This document shows, in pieces, positions 33,421-45,223 of a DNA stretch of 64,000 nt. A model generated the notes under the pieces. It worked only from the letters and a program-made list of their open reading frames with translations, ran no database searches and had not been told where the DNA came from. Source of the stretch: Persicaria tinctoria. Taxonomy: Eukaryota; Streptophyta; Magnoliopsida; Caryophyllales; Polygonaceae. The stretch lies in contig JBANSL010000007.1 in assembly GCA_037127255.1 (NCBI GenBank), positions 60,373,038 to 60,437,037 of the forward strand, given 5' to 3'. The translations under genes and the position numbers were made by a program. Every line of letters starts with the position of its first letter. Position 1 is the first letter of the stretch.

Positions 33421-34479
33421 AGCGGGAAATGGGTCGGGCATCTCTAAACTAAGTGATGGACGGTTTTTAGTCGCCTAAACCGTATCAAAATAAATTCGAA
33501 CCTACCTAACTAATGTAGTGTAGTAAGCACGAGTCGATCCCACAGAGAATCAAGTTATTCCTAAATAGTGTCTATTTACCAATTAAGAGAACAAAAGGGG
33601 GTTTTGGTGATTGAGAATAGGAAAGAAAACAAAATAAACTATAAACAAGTTAACGGAGATAACAATTAGGAAGATAGTTTCATCTACAAATATCCACTTT
33701 AATTTGACCGGTTGATCCTCGATTCTTCTTCAAGTTCTATTTTAATCCTATTATTGTTCCTGTCCTGATCTTGTGTAAATTACTAGTCCTACGAGTCCTA
33801 TTAACTCTTACTAATTAGATAACCCTAACACGGTCAAGATTTAACCTAATAGTAGCATTAAGATTAAGGATTAACCAGGATATATGCAACACCAAGCTAC
33901 GAGTCAGCATTTATCATATAATTGATTCTCTACACCCCAGTTTAGTCCTACGAGTCCTAAAAAGGCATGATTGCTACTATGGATTAAGGTTCGCTACGAG
34001 AAATCTACAAAATCCTAACAATAATCTCAACTAGTTGTACGGACTAGAAGAAATCAACAATATTCGCAAAAGAATCAATAGGAATAGAACAAGAATAGAA
34101 ATCTCACAACTTTATCAAACCAAAGCTTCAATCCATAGACGAAACGGAAGAGTTTAGATCTCCATAAAAATAAAACAAAGACAATTAGGGTATAAGGAAA
34201 TACGGTCAGTCGGTTACGGTGCCTTGCGGCTGTATGAATGTAAATATATATAGTAGAGCAATTCAATACTACCCTAATCTTATATATATATAATCTTAAT
34301 TCTATCTATCTAATTAAACTTCTAACGAAATACGCTAAACACTAAAAATAGCAGCTTGATTCACAGATTGAGGCTCCTTCCGTTTCTTTTCGTATGAATT
34401 CATCTGCCCATCTCTCTATCCACGCCGGCCACTTCCAAATTGTAAAATAATCCCAAAAGTTATTTTTTTTTTACAGTAG

Positions 34480-34580
34480 GCAAGAAGTAGATCGACAACG
34501 CGATCTTGAAGATCGCTTGCGATCCTGAAGCCATCGAAAGATGGCTTGGAAGACCCTACGCAGAGGGTCGCCAGTAAAAA
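34480..34580 (-). other. Series of stem-loops before the poly(A) of the retroposon
   Basis: On the minus strand: GACCCTC-TGC-GTAGGGTC, AAGCCATC-TTTC-GATGGCTT and GATCGC-AA-GCGATC, followed closely by the A-run. This resembles a structured 3' tail recognised by a LINE reverse transcriptase. Confidence 0.5.
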
Positions 34581-34859
34581 AAAACGATCTAAGATTACAA
34601 TTACATATATTTATAATTAAAATATCTAAAGAAATTATAATCCTTGACTTAGACGGCTGATCTGATGGCTTAGACGATTTGCATGCAAACTGATGCAATG
34701 GTTGGATTTAACGTAGATGGCTTAGAAGGCTGCAGTTGTGGTTATGGATGCGAAGTCTCGGACTCACAAGTGATGTCTCGGACTCTAGGTCATGAATTCT
34801 GAGATTTGGGCATTTTTGTGGAAAACGTTTTGTTTGAGATTTTAGATTTAGGGTTAAGA

Positions 34860-35428
34860 ATTTGGGGCCATGAAAGTGTAAATCTTGGAGGACGTACGGT
34901 GGGGAGGACCCGAGGAGGTGAGGAAGAGTGCGCCGGTCAGGGAGGCTTCATAGAGGCTGTGGAACTGGGCGCCGGGGATCCAAGCGGGCAGGCCGCCGGA
35001 GAGGTCGGCGAAGGTAGCACGGGAGGGGGCCGCCGCACAAGGCCGAAGGAGGACCAGCGCAGCGGCGGAGGCTGATTGTGTTGAAGGGTTGGTGGCGGAG
35101 ATCTGGGCGGTCAGGCCACCGCATGCAGCGATGGAGGACGACCGAGGGTGGTGGGAGTAGTCGCACCAAGACGCCAGAGGAGGGAGAATCGGCGGCGGCG
35201 GAGGCTTGGACTGGTGGCTCTGTGGAGGAGGAGGATCGAAGGCGGATGGTTGTCGCGTAGGCCGACAGGGAGGAGATCGAGAGGCGGCTGTGGCATCATC
35301 GGCGGGAGCTTGGACAGAGCGCCGCCGTGGAGATGTAGGGTTGAAACCGGTGGGCTGTCGCACAGGCGCCGGAGAAGAGGTCGGTGGTGGCGGCGACAAG
35401 GTTGAGTTTTAGGGTTGATTTGTGGGTA
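34860..35428. other. GC-rich body of the retroposon, no gene recognised
   Basis: Several frames are open on both strands only because stop codons are rare in this composition. They give proline/arginine-rich, low-complexity translations with no domain I recognise. Confidence 0.5.
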
Positions 35429-35432
35429 TGGG

Positions 35433-36605
35433 TGATGTGATCGTAGTTGCCCTTGAGCTTGCATCTTTTTTCCTACAAAGGTTTTTCTTCAGAGCAGAAT
35501 ATCAACTTTCATTTGTGAAGACTATTTGGCGACACCTCGGTATTTTGGCTCGTTCTGGCTGTATAAAATTCCGATTGAAGCCGATGAGCACTTGTTGGAA
35601 AGATATTTTAAGCGGCTACAACTTTATTGAAGGATGCAGTCGTCAATTCAGATTGGAATATGGCCGAAATTTAGGATCTTTGGATCAGTCCGAAAATCAG
35701 GCAGCTTGTCGGAAATGCAATAAATGAAGACGGAATGAATTCAATAAGGTCGGATTAAATGACGGGGCTTTAGGGATTCCCGACCTTCCATACCTTTGAT
35801 GGCAACCAAGACCATTCGTTTTCCCCCCATTATGGTTGTCCATCTTTCCGTCATAAATCTCGGAAACCCTTTCGTATTATCCGTCATTAGTTTATCAATT
35901 TATTTAATTTCTTTTGTTTTTCATAGATTCAATATTTTTCCTATATAAAGGGTTGTAATAACTGATTTGAAGATAAGTTGAAATTTGAGAAAAGTAAGCC
36001 TTTTAGCTTCCAGTGATTCGGGTCAAGAATCTCGTTCTTAGGTGATAGGCCGGGAACAAAACCTTCGGTGAGAGGCTGAAGGAGATTCCTTAGTGAGAGA
36101 CGACGGAATCAAAGGGTCGGAAACACTCGGAGTGCGAGGCCGAGAGTGTGGAAGATCGAGTGTTGGAGAGAGCTCGGAGTGCGAGGCCGAGAGCGATCTT
36201 GCGTCACATATCCCTCAACCCCATTCCCCTTCTTTACCACCATTCTAAGGCCTTCCACAGCCCCATTATCACCCTCAATCATACCCAAAACGTCACTCCC
36301 AAAACAGCCCTCAATACCTCTCAAACGAACTCAATTTCGGAACCGTCTCTGCACAGGCGACGTCTCGGTAAAACGCGATTTCCCGCTTCGTCTGACATCC
36401 GATTGATGAGATCTGCCCCAATCCGCGACCGCGACTTGAAGATCTACAAAAGTAGTACTCGCACGTTTCCAGAAGCCTAGCCAATCGACGGGAAATCGGC
36501 ATTCGTTGCCGACTGATCTGCTGCTCCAGAACTGCCAACAACTTCCCGGCTTCTCGGAACTCTCGTCGCCGGTCCTTTTGCTCGAGCCCGGGTTCGAGCA
36601 CGTCA
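35433..36605 (+). repeat. 5' LTR of the 3.1-kb element
   Basis: It starts TGATGTGATCGTAG and ends GAGCACGTCA, 1173 bp. TATATAAAGGG near 35943 is a likely TATA box. Confidence 0.9.
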
Positions 36606-36607
36606 AG

Positions 36608-36618
36608 TGGTATCAGAG
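36608..36618 (+). other. Primer-binding site, initiator tRNA-Met type
   Basis: TGGTATCAGAG two bases after the 5' LTR end. Confidence 0.85.
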
Positions 36619-36652
36619 TAAAGACAAGGGTTTCTCAAGCTTTTGGGTCAAA

Positions 36653-37630
36653 ATGTTGAAGAAAACGAGTTCCAAGCCTTTGTCCGAAGAGTACATCCGA
36701 TGGGCTATTCGAGCCTATGATGATGGGTATCTTCGTTGGAGTGACATGGATGGGGCTACATATGATGTAGTTGATCAAGAGCTCCGTAGGAGATATCGAA
36801 GGAGAAAGGCTCGAGAGGATGAGGCTCGGCATAAGAAGAAGGTGGAACCACCTTGGGAAGAGATCCGCAAGCTCGCGGAAGATTCAATGAAACAAGTAAA
36901 GGAAATTCGAAATCTCGTCACCTCATTGGGGTCAATGCAATCAAAGTCCAAAACAGCCCCACCTCCCTCTTCAAAGATGACATCCTCTACGTCCATGGGT
37001 GTGACAATTGAGATCAAAGAAGGAAAGTTCAAGGATGTCCCGATTGAGATTGCGAAGGTCAACCCCGAGCTTAAGAAGGATGAAGAAATCATCCAAGTTC
37101 CCAAGGTTGCGCTTTCCGGGAAGGAGAAACGAATCTCAACCGACATGCCTTGCTTTCTGAATTCCATGTCAAGTAAGTGGTTAGATTCAACTTCTTTCAT
37201 TCCGTCTTGCTTGCCTTTCTCGATTGAAGAAGAAGAAGGGATTCAAGATTCGTTGAAGGAAGAAGAAGCATGTTCGAAGAAGTTGCTCGTTTCCATCACG
37301 GATTCGAGGACGAATCCTTTTCAAGAGGAGGAGGATGATGTGATCGTAGTTGCCCTTGAGCTTGCATCTTTTTTCCTACAAAGGTTTTTCTTCAGAGCAG
37401 AATATCAACTTTCATTTGTGAAGACTATTTGGCGACACCTCGGTATTTTGGCTCGTTCTGGCTGTATAAAATTCCGATTGAAGCCGATGAGCACTTGTTG
37501 GAAAGATATTTTAAGCGGCTACAACTTTATTGAAGGATGCAGTCGTCAATTCAGATTGGAATATGGCCGAAATTTAGGATCTTTGGATCAGTCCGAAAAT
37601 CAGGCAGCTTGTCAGAAATGCAATAAATGA
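36653..37630 (+). CDS. Element-encoded protein, 325 aa, ending inside the 3' LTR
   Basis: The first ATG after the primer site is at 36653 (MLKKTSSKPLSEEY). The protein is charged and probably coiled-coil in part (QELRRRYRRRKAREDEARHK; EEIRKLAEDSMKQVKEI). The frame runs through the purine tract into the 3' LTR and stops at 37630. The last roughly 100 residues are therefore LTR-encoded, with the matching 5' LTR frame at 35422-35727. The N-terminal region vaguely recalls Gag-like linkers, but I see no zinc knuckle, protease or RT. It may be the only product of this non-autonomous element. Confidence 0.45.
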   Translation: MLKKTSSKPLSEEYIRWAIRAYDDGYLRWSDMDGATYDVVDQELRRRYRRRKAREDEARHKKKVEPPWEEIRKLAEDSMKQVKEIRNLVTSLGSMQSKSKTAPPPSSKMTSSTSMGVTIEIKEGKFKDVPIEIAKVNPELKKDEEIIQVPKVALSGKEKRISTDMPCFLNSMSSKWLDSTSFIPSCLPFSIEEEEGIQDSLKEEEACSKKLLVSITDSRTNPFQEEEDDVIVVALELASFFLQRFFFRAEYQLSFVKTIWRHLGILARSGCIKFRLKPMSTCWKDILSGYNFIEGCSRQFRLEYGRNLGSLDQSENQAACQKCNK

Positions 37631-38508
37631 AGACGGAATGAATTCAATAAGGTCGGATTAAATGACGGGGCTTTAGGGATTCCCGACCTTCCATACCTTT
37701 GATGGCAACCAAGACCATTCGTTTTCCCCCCATTATGGTTGTCCATCTTTCCGTCATAAATCTCGGAAACCCTTTCGTATTATCCGTCATTAGTTTATGA
37801 ATTTATTTAATTTCTTTTGTTTTTCATAGATTCAATATTTTTCCTATATAAAGGGTTGTAATAACTGATTTGAAGATAAGTTGAAATTTGAGAAAAGTAA
37901 GCCTTTTAGCTTCCAGTGATTCGGGTCAAGAATCTCGTTCTTAGGTGAGAGGCCGGGAACAAAACCTTCGGTGAGAGGCTGAAGGAGATTACTTAGTGAG
38001 AGACGACGGAATCAAAGGGTCGGAAACACTCGGAGTGCGAGGCCGAGAGTGTGGAAGATCGAGTGTTGGAGAGAGCTCGGAGTGCGAGGCCGAGAGCGAT
38101 CTTGCGTCACATATCCCTCAACCCCATTCCCCTTCTTTACCACCATTCTAAGGCCTTCGACAGCCCCATTATCACCCTCAATCATACCCAAAACGTCACT
38201 CCCAAAACAGCCCTCAATACCTCTCAAACGAACTCAATTTCGGAACCGTCTCTGCACAGGCGACGTCTCGGTAAAACGCGATTTCCCGCTTCGTCTGACA
38301 TCCGATTGATGAGATCTGCCCCAATCCGCGACCGGGACTTCAAGATCTACAAAAGTAGTACTCGCACGTTTCCAAAAGCCTAGCCAATCGACGGGAAATC
38401 GGCATTCTTTGCCGACTGATCTGCTGCTCCAGAACTGCCAACAACTTCCCGACTTCTCGGAACTCTCGTTGCCGGTCCTTTTGCTCGAGCCCGGGTTCGA
38501 GCACGTCA
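37336..38508 (+). repeat. 3' LTR of the 3.1-kb element
   Basis: Same ends and exactly the same length as the 5' LTR. Differences include TATGAATT for TATCAATT and GGTGAGAGG for GGTGATAGG. Confidence 0.9.
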
Positions 38509-38852
38509 ATGGGTTTAGGGAGATTTGAAGTGGAGATGTTGTTGTTTCAGCCTTTGAAGGAGGTCGGGGAGTGAAGATTGGAGGTCCGATTGTCGATCGA
38601 CATGGTTGAAGAGGATGAACAGGAGAGGAGGAGGAGGGGGCGGCAGCTAGGGTTTTTTTGGGGCTCTAATCCCAAAGGTTATTATCACCCTCCAAGTTTA
38701 TATGATCCAGCCCAAAAATACCTGAAATATATAAAAACACAAGTGTAGACTCCGAAAACCAAATAATAACAAATAAGCTATAAAACATGTAAAAATGCTC
38801 TAAAATAATATGCAAAACTCTACTTAAATCATGACTAAATTAGACCCTATCA

Positions 38853-41830
38853 AACTACCCCATGCTTACACTTTTACTTGTCCCCAAACAAACTAATCAC
38901 AAAATAAAGACAGACTCAAAATGAAAGACAAGAGACTCAAAGAAATTTCTATGAATGATCACTCATCAGTATAGCTGTCATGGCTTCAAGAGTATTTATT
39001 ATGTTAAGCTCAAAATAATTATGACACTATGAGACCCACATCAAACCCTTCATATTCATTGCTTTAAACTCTAATTAGGTTCAGATGATGCTTGCATTCA
39101 GAATGTATTGAGCAATCAAATTTATTAAGCACAATTAAAAATTGTCATAAACACCCATAGATTAATAGGCCTTTTTTTGCTTCGGATTTTCAATAAAGCT
39201 CTTTTTTTTCTCTTTTCTAAACATTTTCTCTTCCTCCTTGCGTGAATTTTATCCTCCACAAACAGGATCGGTTACTAACCGTATTTTTTCTCAATTCTTA
39301 TTAGTGTCGAGTGAATTTTATCCTCCTCGAACATTCCTATGAAGCTTGGTTTATTGATGATTCTTTTCACTCGAGTGAATTTTATCCTCCTCGAGCGGTG
39401 CAAGTGAATTTTATTCTCCTTACACTCATTAACCCAACACATATATCAAAGCACATCAAACATATCGCATCAAACAGATAACCGAATTTACTAGTGCTTT
39501 TCATCAGGGGTTTAGACATACAATAGAAATCATATAATTTTTTTCTAAAGATTGCTCTAAACTGAACATCCAACCAATAATCAAGTCACAACTAAAGCTC
39601 ATAATCCAGATTATTTATGGGAATCCCACAAGTGTCGTTATTCAATTACAATTCAAATTTATTAACTCTTAAGCCATGAAAAACCATATATCATCATCGA
39701 GGTCATACCAATCATAGAAACAACTCTTTAACACAACTCAGAGAGAAACTAACAAAAAAAAAAAAAAACAAGACTCAATATAACTTATAAGAGACCATGG
39801 GATAATTATCAAACACCCTATAATGCAACTTAAAATGCAATGCAATGCATAACAAAAATTATAGAAATACAAAAAACTAACATATAAATAAAATGCGGAT
39901 CTACACATGAATTCCCCCATCCCATGCTTAAAATCTTACTTTGTCCTCAAAGTAAAGAAAAAGAATAAAAGAGGTATGTATAGGAAACTCACAATGAAAT
40001 CAGGCATTCCAGAACAAACTTTTAACTCAAGTGAAGGTAGTGGTGTTGCCTCTGAATAGACCATAAAATTCAGCAACTTCTCATAGGTACAGGACCTATC
40101 CAACACCACAAACAGCAACAAAAACAAGCCAAACTTGCATAGCAATCAGTAGCAGATTCAATTCAGTAACAAAGGAATATCAAAACATAAAATTCAGCAA
40201 GATAGGTAACTATTCCTATGTACTAACACCCTTAAAACATTATAAAAGAGAGCATAAATTACAACTCAAGGCATTCAGCATAAACTTTCACCAGCAACTT
40301 GGATGTAATTGACACTCATGAACCTTCTTGAAGTCGAAAAAAATATAGGCAGTCTCCTTTGCAATTTGTCCTGGCCAAAATAAAAGACAAAGAAAACACA
40401 CCACAACCAAACACATTCCAACATCCAAGAAAACTATATCATCCAAGAATGATGAACAACAAAGACCGTCCAAACCAAATGAAAAAAATCAGCCTTGATG
40501 GTCAGTACAGAGTTAGTTAACCAATAATGAGTAGCTAAACATCATATCCAAGCACATATTCTCAGCCAAACCAACTCCATAAATCAAGAAAAACCCAACT
40601 CAATAGCATGTATTTAGCACAAGTGAAACCAATTCTAACTCTTGCAGTCATGCTCAGTCATATACATCACTAAAAATCAATGAATACAGGTGACTCCAGG
40701 GAGCATGAAACATACACGAATTAAAAGTGATAAGCATACTATGTCAGCAATACCATATCAGATTATCAACAATCCCTTGATCCATATCAAAAGAACACTT
40801 AAGCAGTAACAATCCCGCAACACAAATAAGCTCTGCCACTAATTGAGAATCAAATTTACCAAATTCAGAATAGAATCTGATTACAACTTACAAGTGACAA
40901 AATCCGTCCAACCTCAATTTGATTACAAGTGACAAAATCGTCGACTCAATCAGTTCAACCTCAATTAAGCACAAAATCAATCTAGAAAAGCCCCAAAAAT
41001 GAAATTCATCAACAACTAGCTCAGGGGAAGATACATGCACATACCGAACCAAAATTGGAATCAAGGGCACTGATTCAAGGACTGAAATCGAAGCCGGCAA
41101 CGGCCGGGATTGAGGCGACATCGGGTGGCATTGGATATGTGCTGGGACCAGGCCGTCGCTGATGCTTCGCCAACTGTTCTCTCCCTTGCCTTAGGTGTTG
41201 TGTGTAGGTGGCGGTCAGAGGCGGTGGAGAGACGAGAGAGGCGGTGGCTACTAGTGTGGCGCCGGTGATGAATGCGGTGGGAGGCAGTATGAGGAGAAAG
41301 GCGACGGGGATGTCCGAGCAGGAATCGCCGGAGTGAAATAGAATCAGCGAGAGAGATTTGGGCTACGGTCGGAACTGCCAGGGGAGAGGTATGTGCAAGT
41401 CGGCCGGATACAAGGCTGCGCCTTGATGTTAGGGAGAGGAAGACGACGGCCTGGGAAGTGGGAATCCAGCGATCAGAGGAGGACAGAGAGGGTTGCTGCT
41501 GCGCGGGTGGCTTTCTCGGATAAGGAGTCGCCGGAATGGGGGATAGCAGAGGTGGATGATAGAAGGAGGAGAAACGAAATGGCGATCGTGAACAGAAAAG
41601 GAGAGAAGAGACGGTGGCTTCGGACGGAGAGGCAGTCTGGTGGAGGGGCGGTGAGGGGAAACGGGGAAGGACCGAGGGAGACGGGAAAGAAAGGGTTTTT
41701 TTTTTAAAATTTTTTTTTTAACGGAAATAAATAAATAAATAAAATTAATCTTAACTAAAAATAAAAAGAAATTAAAAAAACATACCTTGGTTGCCTCACA
41801 ATCTCTCTATGATCGGACATTGTTAAAGCC
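38853..41830 (-). other. Non-coding internal region of the LARD-like element
   Basis: AT-rich for most of its length, with no pol domains. Four copies of GTGAATTTTATCCTCC (one reading TTATTCTCC) lie at about 39240-39420. A GC-rich block at 41100-41700 looks, on the minus strand, like a captured leader or first exon (TTCTTTCCCGTCTCCC), but no protein family was recognised. Confidence 0.55.
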
Positions 41831-41831
41831 C

Positions 41832-42405
41832 TCAATAACCTTCTTCGAGAGCCACATAAATCGGCTCGGTAAATGATTCTTTGATAGGCAAGTCAGGGAT
41901 GATTTCTTCCGATGAAATAGGATCCAAAACACATGGATCCTCATGCGTGCACTCAAGAGACTCCATGTCAGGGAGCATCGGGCCCTCATCGATCAAACCA
42001 TCATTGTTTGTGTCTTGGCTTTCATCAACTTGAGAAATAAAGCATTGCTCTACTACCAACTCACTCACCGGTTGATTAAGTTGGTTCAATTGTTCCTCAA
42101 TTTGCTCCATCCTTTTAAGCACCTGCTCCAACATAACCTGGCATGTAAAAGCTTCTTCCTGCTCCACCTGGTGACCCATGTAACAGAAAAAAATCCCACA
42201 TCTCTGCTAAATTAAAACTCGCAAAGCCTCTGTTACTCATAGACTCAGCAAGTTCTTTGGTCTCAAGAGTCATGCCCTCAAGTACACAACCAACCATATC
42301 TTGCAAACTATCTTGGTAACCCCTTGCATAACGGGCGTCCAATAAATTATTCACTCTTGTGAAATAATGGTCAAAATTTTCTCCTTGACTCTGCATTAAT
42401 CTCAT
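41832..42405 (-). pseudogene. Gag remnant of the LARD-like element
   Basis: The upstream frame (42405 downward) has FDHYFTRVNNLLDARYARGY, LEGMTLETKELAESM and AEMWDFF, matching the retrotransposon Gag region just before the linker. The frame then shifts within a run of seven T on the minus strand (42187-42193). The second frame continues MGHQVEQEEAF and a glutamine-rich coiled coil (EQIEEQLNQLNQPV), ending at 41832. No zinc knuckle or protease follows. Gag normally packages the element RNA; here it is incomplete. Confidence 0.6.
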
Positions 42406-42516
42406 CTTAAAATGTCAGTAATAAGGGTGTCGTGAACCGTAAGATAGGTTCACAACAAAGTTAAGTTATACACAATAAACGGTAAACACACAAAAAACAA
42501 AGAAATAAACTTTGAT

Positions 42517-42536
42517 TCCCCGGCAACGGCGCCAAT
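42517..42536 (-). other. Primer-binding site of the LARD-like element
   Basis: TTGGCGCCGTTGCCGGGGA on the minus strand, just inside the 5' LTR. This form is common in plant gypsy-related and LARD elements. Confidence 0.85.
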
Positions 42537-42537
42537 T

Positions 42538-43733
42538 TGATGGACGGTTTTTAGTCGCCTAAACCGTATCAAAATAAATTCGAACCTACCTAACTAATGT
42601 AGTGTAGTAAGCACGAGTCGATCCCACAGAGAATCAAGTTATTCCTAAATAGTGTCTATTTACCAATTAAGAGAACAAAAGGGGGTTTTGGTGATTGAGA
42701 ATAGGAAAGAAAACAAAATAAACTATAAACAAGTTAACGGAGATAACAATTAGGAAGATAGTTTCATCTACAAATATCCACTTTAATTTGACCGGTTGAT
42801 CCTCGATTCTTCTTCAAGTTCTATTTTAATCCTATTATTGTTCCTGTCCTGATCTTGTGTAAATTACTAGTCCTACGAGTCCTATTAACTCTTACTAATT
42901 AGATAACCCTAACACGGTCAAGATTTAACCTAATAGTAGCATTAAGATTAAGGATTAACCAGGATATATGCAACACCAAGCTACGAGTCAACATTTATCA
43001 TATAATTGATTCTCTACACCCCAGTTTAGTCCTACGAGTCCTAAAAAGGCATGATTGCTACTATGGATTAAGGTTCGCTACGAGGAATCTACAAAATCCT
43101 AACAATAATCTCAACTAGTTGTACGGACTAGAAGAAATCAACAATATTCGCAAAAGAATCAATAGGAATAGAACAAGAATAGAAATCTCACAACTTTATC
43201 AAACCAAAGCTTCAATCCATAGACGAAACGGAAGAGTTTAGATCTCCATAAAAATAAAACAAAGAGTATAAGGAAATACGGTCAGTCGGCTACGGTGCCT
43301 TGCGGCTGTATGAATGTAAATATATATAGTAGAGCAATTCAATACTACCCTAATCTACCTAATCTATATAATATATAATATAAATATATATAATCTTAAT
43401 TCTATCTATCTAATTAAACTTCTAACGAAATACGCTAAACACTAAAAGTAGCAGCTTGATTCACAGATTGAGGCTCCTTCCGTTTCTTTTCGTATGAATT
43501 CATCTGCCCATCTCTCTATCCACGCCGGCCACTTCCAAATTGTAAAATAATCCCAAAAGTTATTATCACCCTCCAAGTTTACACGATCCAGCCCAAAAAT
43601 ACCTGAAATATATAAAAACACATGTGTAGACTCCGAAAACCAAATAATAACAAATAAGCTATAAAACATGTAAAAATGCTCTAAAATAATATGCAAAACT
43701 CTACTTAAATCATGACTAAATTAGACCCTATCA
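42538..43733 (-). repeat. 5' LTR of the LARD-like element (intact, 1196 bp)
   Basis: It begins TGATAGGGTC at 43733 and ends CCGTCCATCA at 42538. It shows the uninterrupted site (AATCCCAAAAGTTATTATC) into which the retroposon inserted in the other LTR. Confidence 0.9.
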
Positions 43734-43738
43734 CTAAG

Positions 43739-44200
43739 CCCAACAACTATGTTGAAGGCAATATAAAAAATTTAAAGATTTGTGCAAAATTAATATGTTG
43801 ATAAGCAAAAATAAGATCATGTTTAGTAAATTTTCACCAATGGTCAATGTTGTGAAATTTTAATCTGATTATGAGCAAAAATAATAACATGATGCAAAAA
43901 CAAAATTATTGGAAAATTTTAAAATTATATTGACAAAAAATATAATCATTATGATAATATTTCAATAGGATCAATTGTTGTGGAACTATAAACTACTGTT
44001 GAGCAAAAATAAGGTAATGTTGAGCAAAATTACACCAATCACCCCCACACATTGTGCAACTTTATTCTATCATTGAAAAAATTAAGACCACGTTGTGTAA
44101 CACTATATTAAGAAACTATAAAATTATATTGACAAATAAAATTGAATCATAATGGACAAAATTTCACAAGTCTCAAGTGTGATGCAAATATAATCTATTG
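43739..44200 (-). repeat. GTTGAGCAAAAATAAG-family spacer
   Basis: Words such as TGATAAGCAAAAATAAGATC, TATGAGCAAAAATAATAAC and CTGTTGAGCAAAAATAAGG recur, related to the 189-bp repeats at 9.1-9.9 kb but more diverged. Confidence 0.7.
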
Positions 44201-45200
44201 TCGAGCAAGTATAAATTACACAACATAAACTCCCAAAATCATAGAATACAAGACTGGTATCACCACTAGTTGTAACTAATACAAGTCTGGTGTCAATACT
44301 ATCGGCATTAAACACCTCTGGCAACCACATACAATTCAAAATAAAAAAATACAAGTGTAGTGTCACCACTATTTGTAACTAGTATCAGTGTCAGCACTAC
44401 TTTGGGTCTAAAACACCTAGTGTCACCACATGAAATTCAAATATCAAAAAACAATCAAACTGGTGACACCACAAATTCAAACTAATATAACCCACAATGT
44501 CAACAATAATATGGGCATTAAACACCTCTTTCACCCCATACACTTAAGAATAAAAAAATACAACACTCGTGTCATCACTACTTGTAATATAATATGAGTG
44601 ACATCAATACTTTGCATCTCAAACAAATTGTGCCCACCACATACACTATAAAAAGAAAAAAAATACAAATACATACAATTCAAAAATCATATCAATATCA
44701 GGGGGGAACCAGTGTCACCACTAATTGTAACTGATATCACTGTCACCACTACTTGGGACACCAACCACCTAGTGTCACCACACACAATGCAAAATAAAAA
44801 AATACAAGTATGGTGGCGCCATTACTTTAAACTAATCGGACAAGAAATGTCAACAATACTTTGGGCATGAAAAACCTCTTTACAAAATATACACATCAAC
44901 AAAAAAAAAACTAGGCCATTGTCACTACACATAATATATAAGCATATTCATCAAAGTTCAGGTGGTCTTTCTTCCTCAAATAAAACACAATATCATACAC
45001 AAACAAATTTAACAGTGCACGACTTTCATTAATATTATACATTTCCAAACACCAGTTATGACAAATAGTTACAAAATACATTGGTATGATTGGAATGGAA
45101 ATCAGATACAAAAATGTGCCAGATACCAACTTCCATTCATACCATACATTCCATTAGCTTAACTACCACAAAATAGGTGCAACTACAATGTCTTTTCCAA
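44200..45200 (-). repeat. TGTCACCACT-family spacer
   Basis: About ten imperfect copies of GTGTCACCACTANTTGTAAC and CACTACTTTGGG-type words between 44250 and 44910, the same family as at 32.0-32.5 kb. From 44910 to 45200 the sequence is plain AT-rich DNA. Confidence 0.65.
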
Positions 45201-45223
45201 GCACAAATACATTACAAATATGC

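Larger units (their letters stand above)
35433..38508 (+). mobile_element. Small non-autonomous LTR retrotransposon, 3.1 kb, recent
   Basis: It is flanked by ATGGG on both sides (35428-35432 and 38509-38513). The two LTRs are each 1173 bp and differ at about eleven positions. A primer-binding site TGGTATCAGAG (initiator tRNA-Met type) follows the 5' LTR at 36608, and a purine tract AAGAGGAGGAGGA precedes the 3' LTR. The internal region is only about 730 bp. It lies inside the poly(A) retroposon, so it is the youngest layer of this nest. Confidence 0.9.
34465..38666 (-). mobile_element. Poly(A) retroposon, about 1.1 kb without its nested element
   Basis: It is flanked by a 17-bp duplication TAATCCCAAARGTTATT (34448-34464 and 38667-38683, one mismatch) and has a T-run at its left end (34463-34472), a poly(A) tail on the minus strand. 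This is the mark of LINE-machinery insertion. The 5' part (38666 downward, CCCTAGCTGCCGCC) and the middle (34860-35410) are GC-rich. No reverse transcriptase is present. Near its 3' end are three stem-loops. It could be a processed copy of a transcript or a large SINE-like family. Confidence 0.7.
33454..38852 (-). repeat. 3' LTR, split by a 4.2-kb retroposon insertion
   Basis: The two arms (33454-34464 and 38667-38852) together match the intact 1.2-kb LTR at 42538-43733. Differences are few, plus short indels (for example ACAATTAGGGTA present near 34180 but reduced near 43264). Confidence 0.85.
33454..43733 (-). mobile_element. LTR retrotransposon, non-autonomous (LARD-like), with nested insertions
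   Basis: It is flanked by CTAAG on both sides (33449-33453 and 43734-43738). LTRs start TGATAGGGTC and end CCGTCCATCA on the minus strand. Next to the right-hand (5') LTR is a primer-binding site TTGGCGCCGTTGCCGGGGA. Next to the left-hand (3') LTR is a purine-rich AAGCATGGGGTAGTT. The internal 3.7 kb has only a gag remnant and no pol. The element sits in the promoter region of RING-H2 copy 1. Confidence 0.85.

Noticed and set aside
34854..35412. Overlapping GC-rich frames on both strands as genes
   Set aside because: Open only through composition; translations are low-complexity and no domain is seen.
36506..36652. Upstream extension of the 3.1-kb element protein into its 5' LTR
   Set aside because: It would run through the primer-binding site; the first ATG after the primer site is the better start.
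41393..41707. 104-codon Arg-rich frame in the LARD-like element
   Set aside because: The opposite strand looks like a leader or first exon; the frame reflects base composition.
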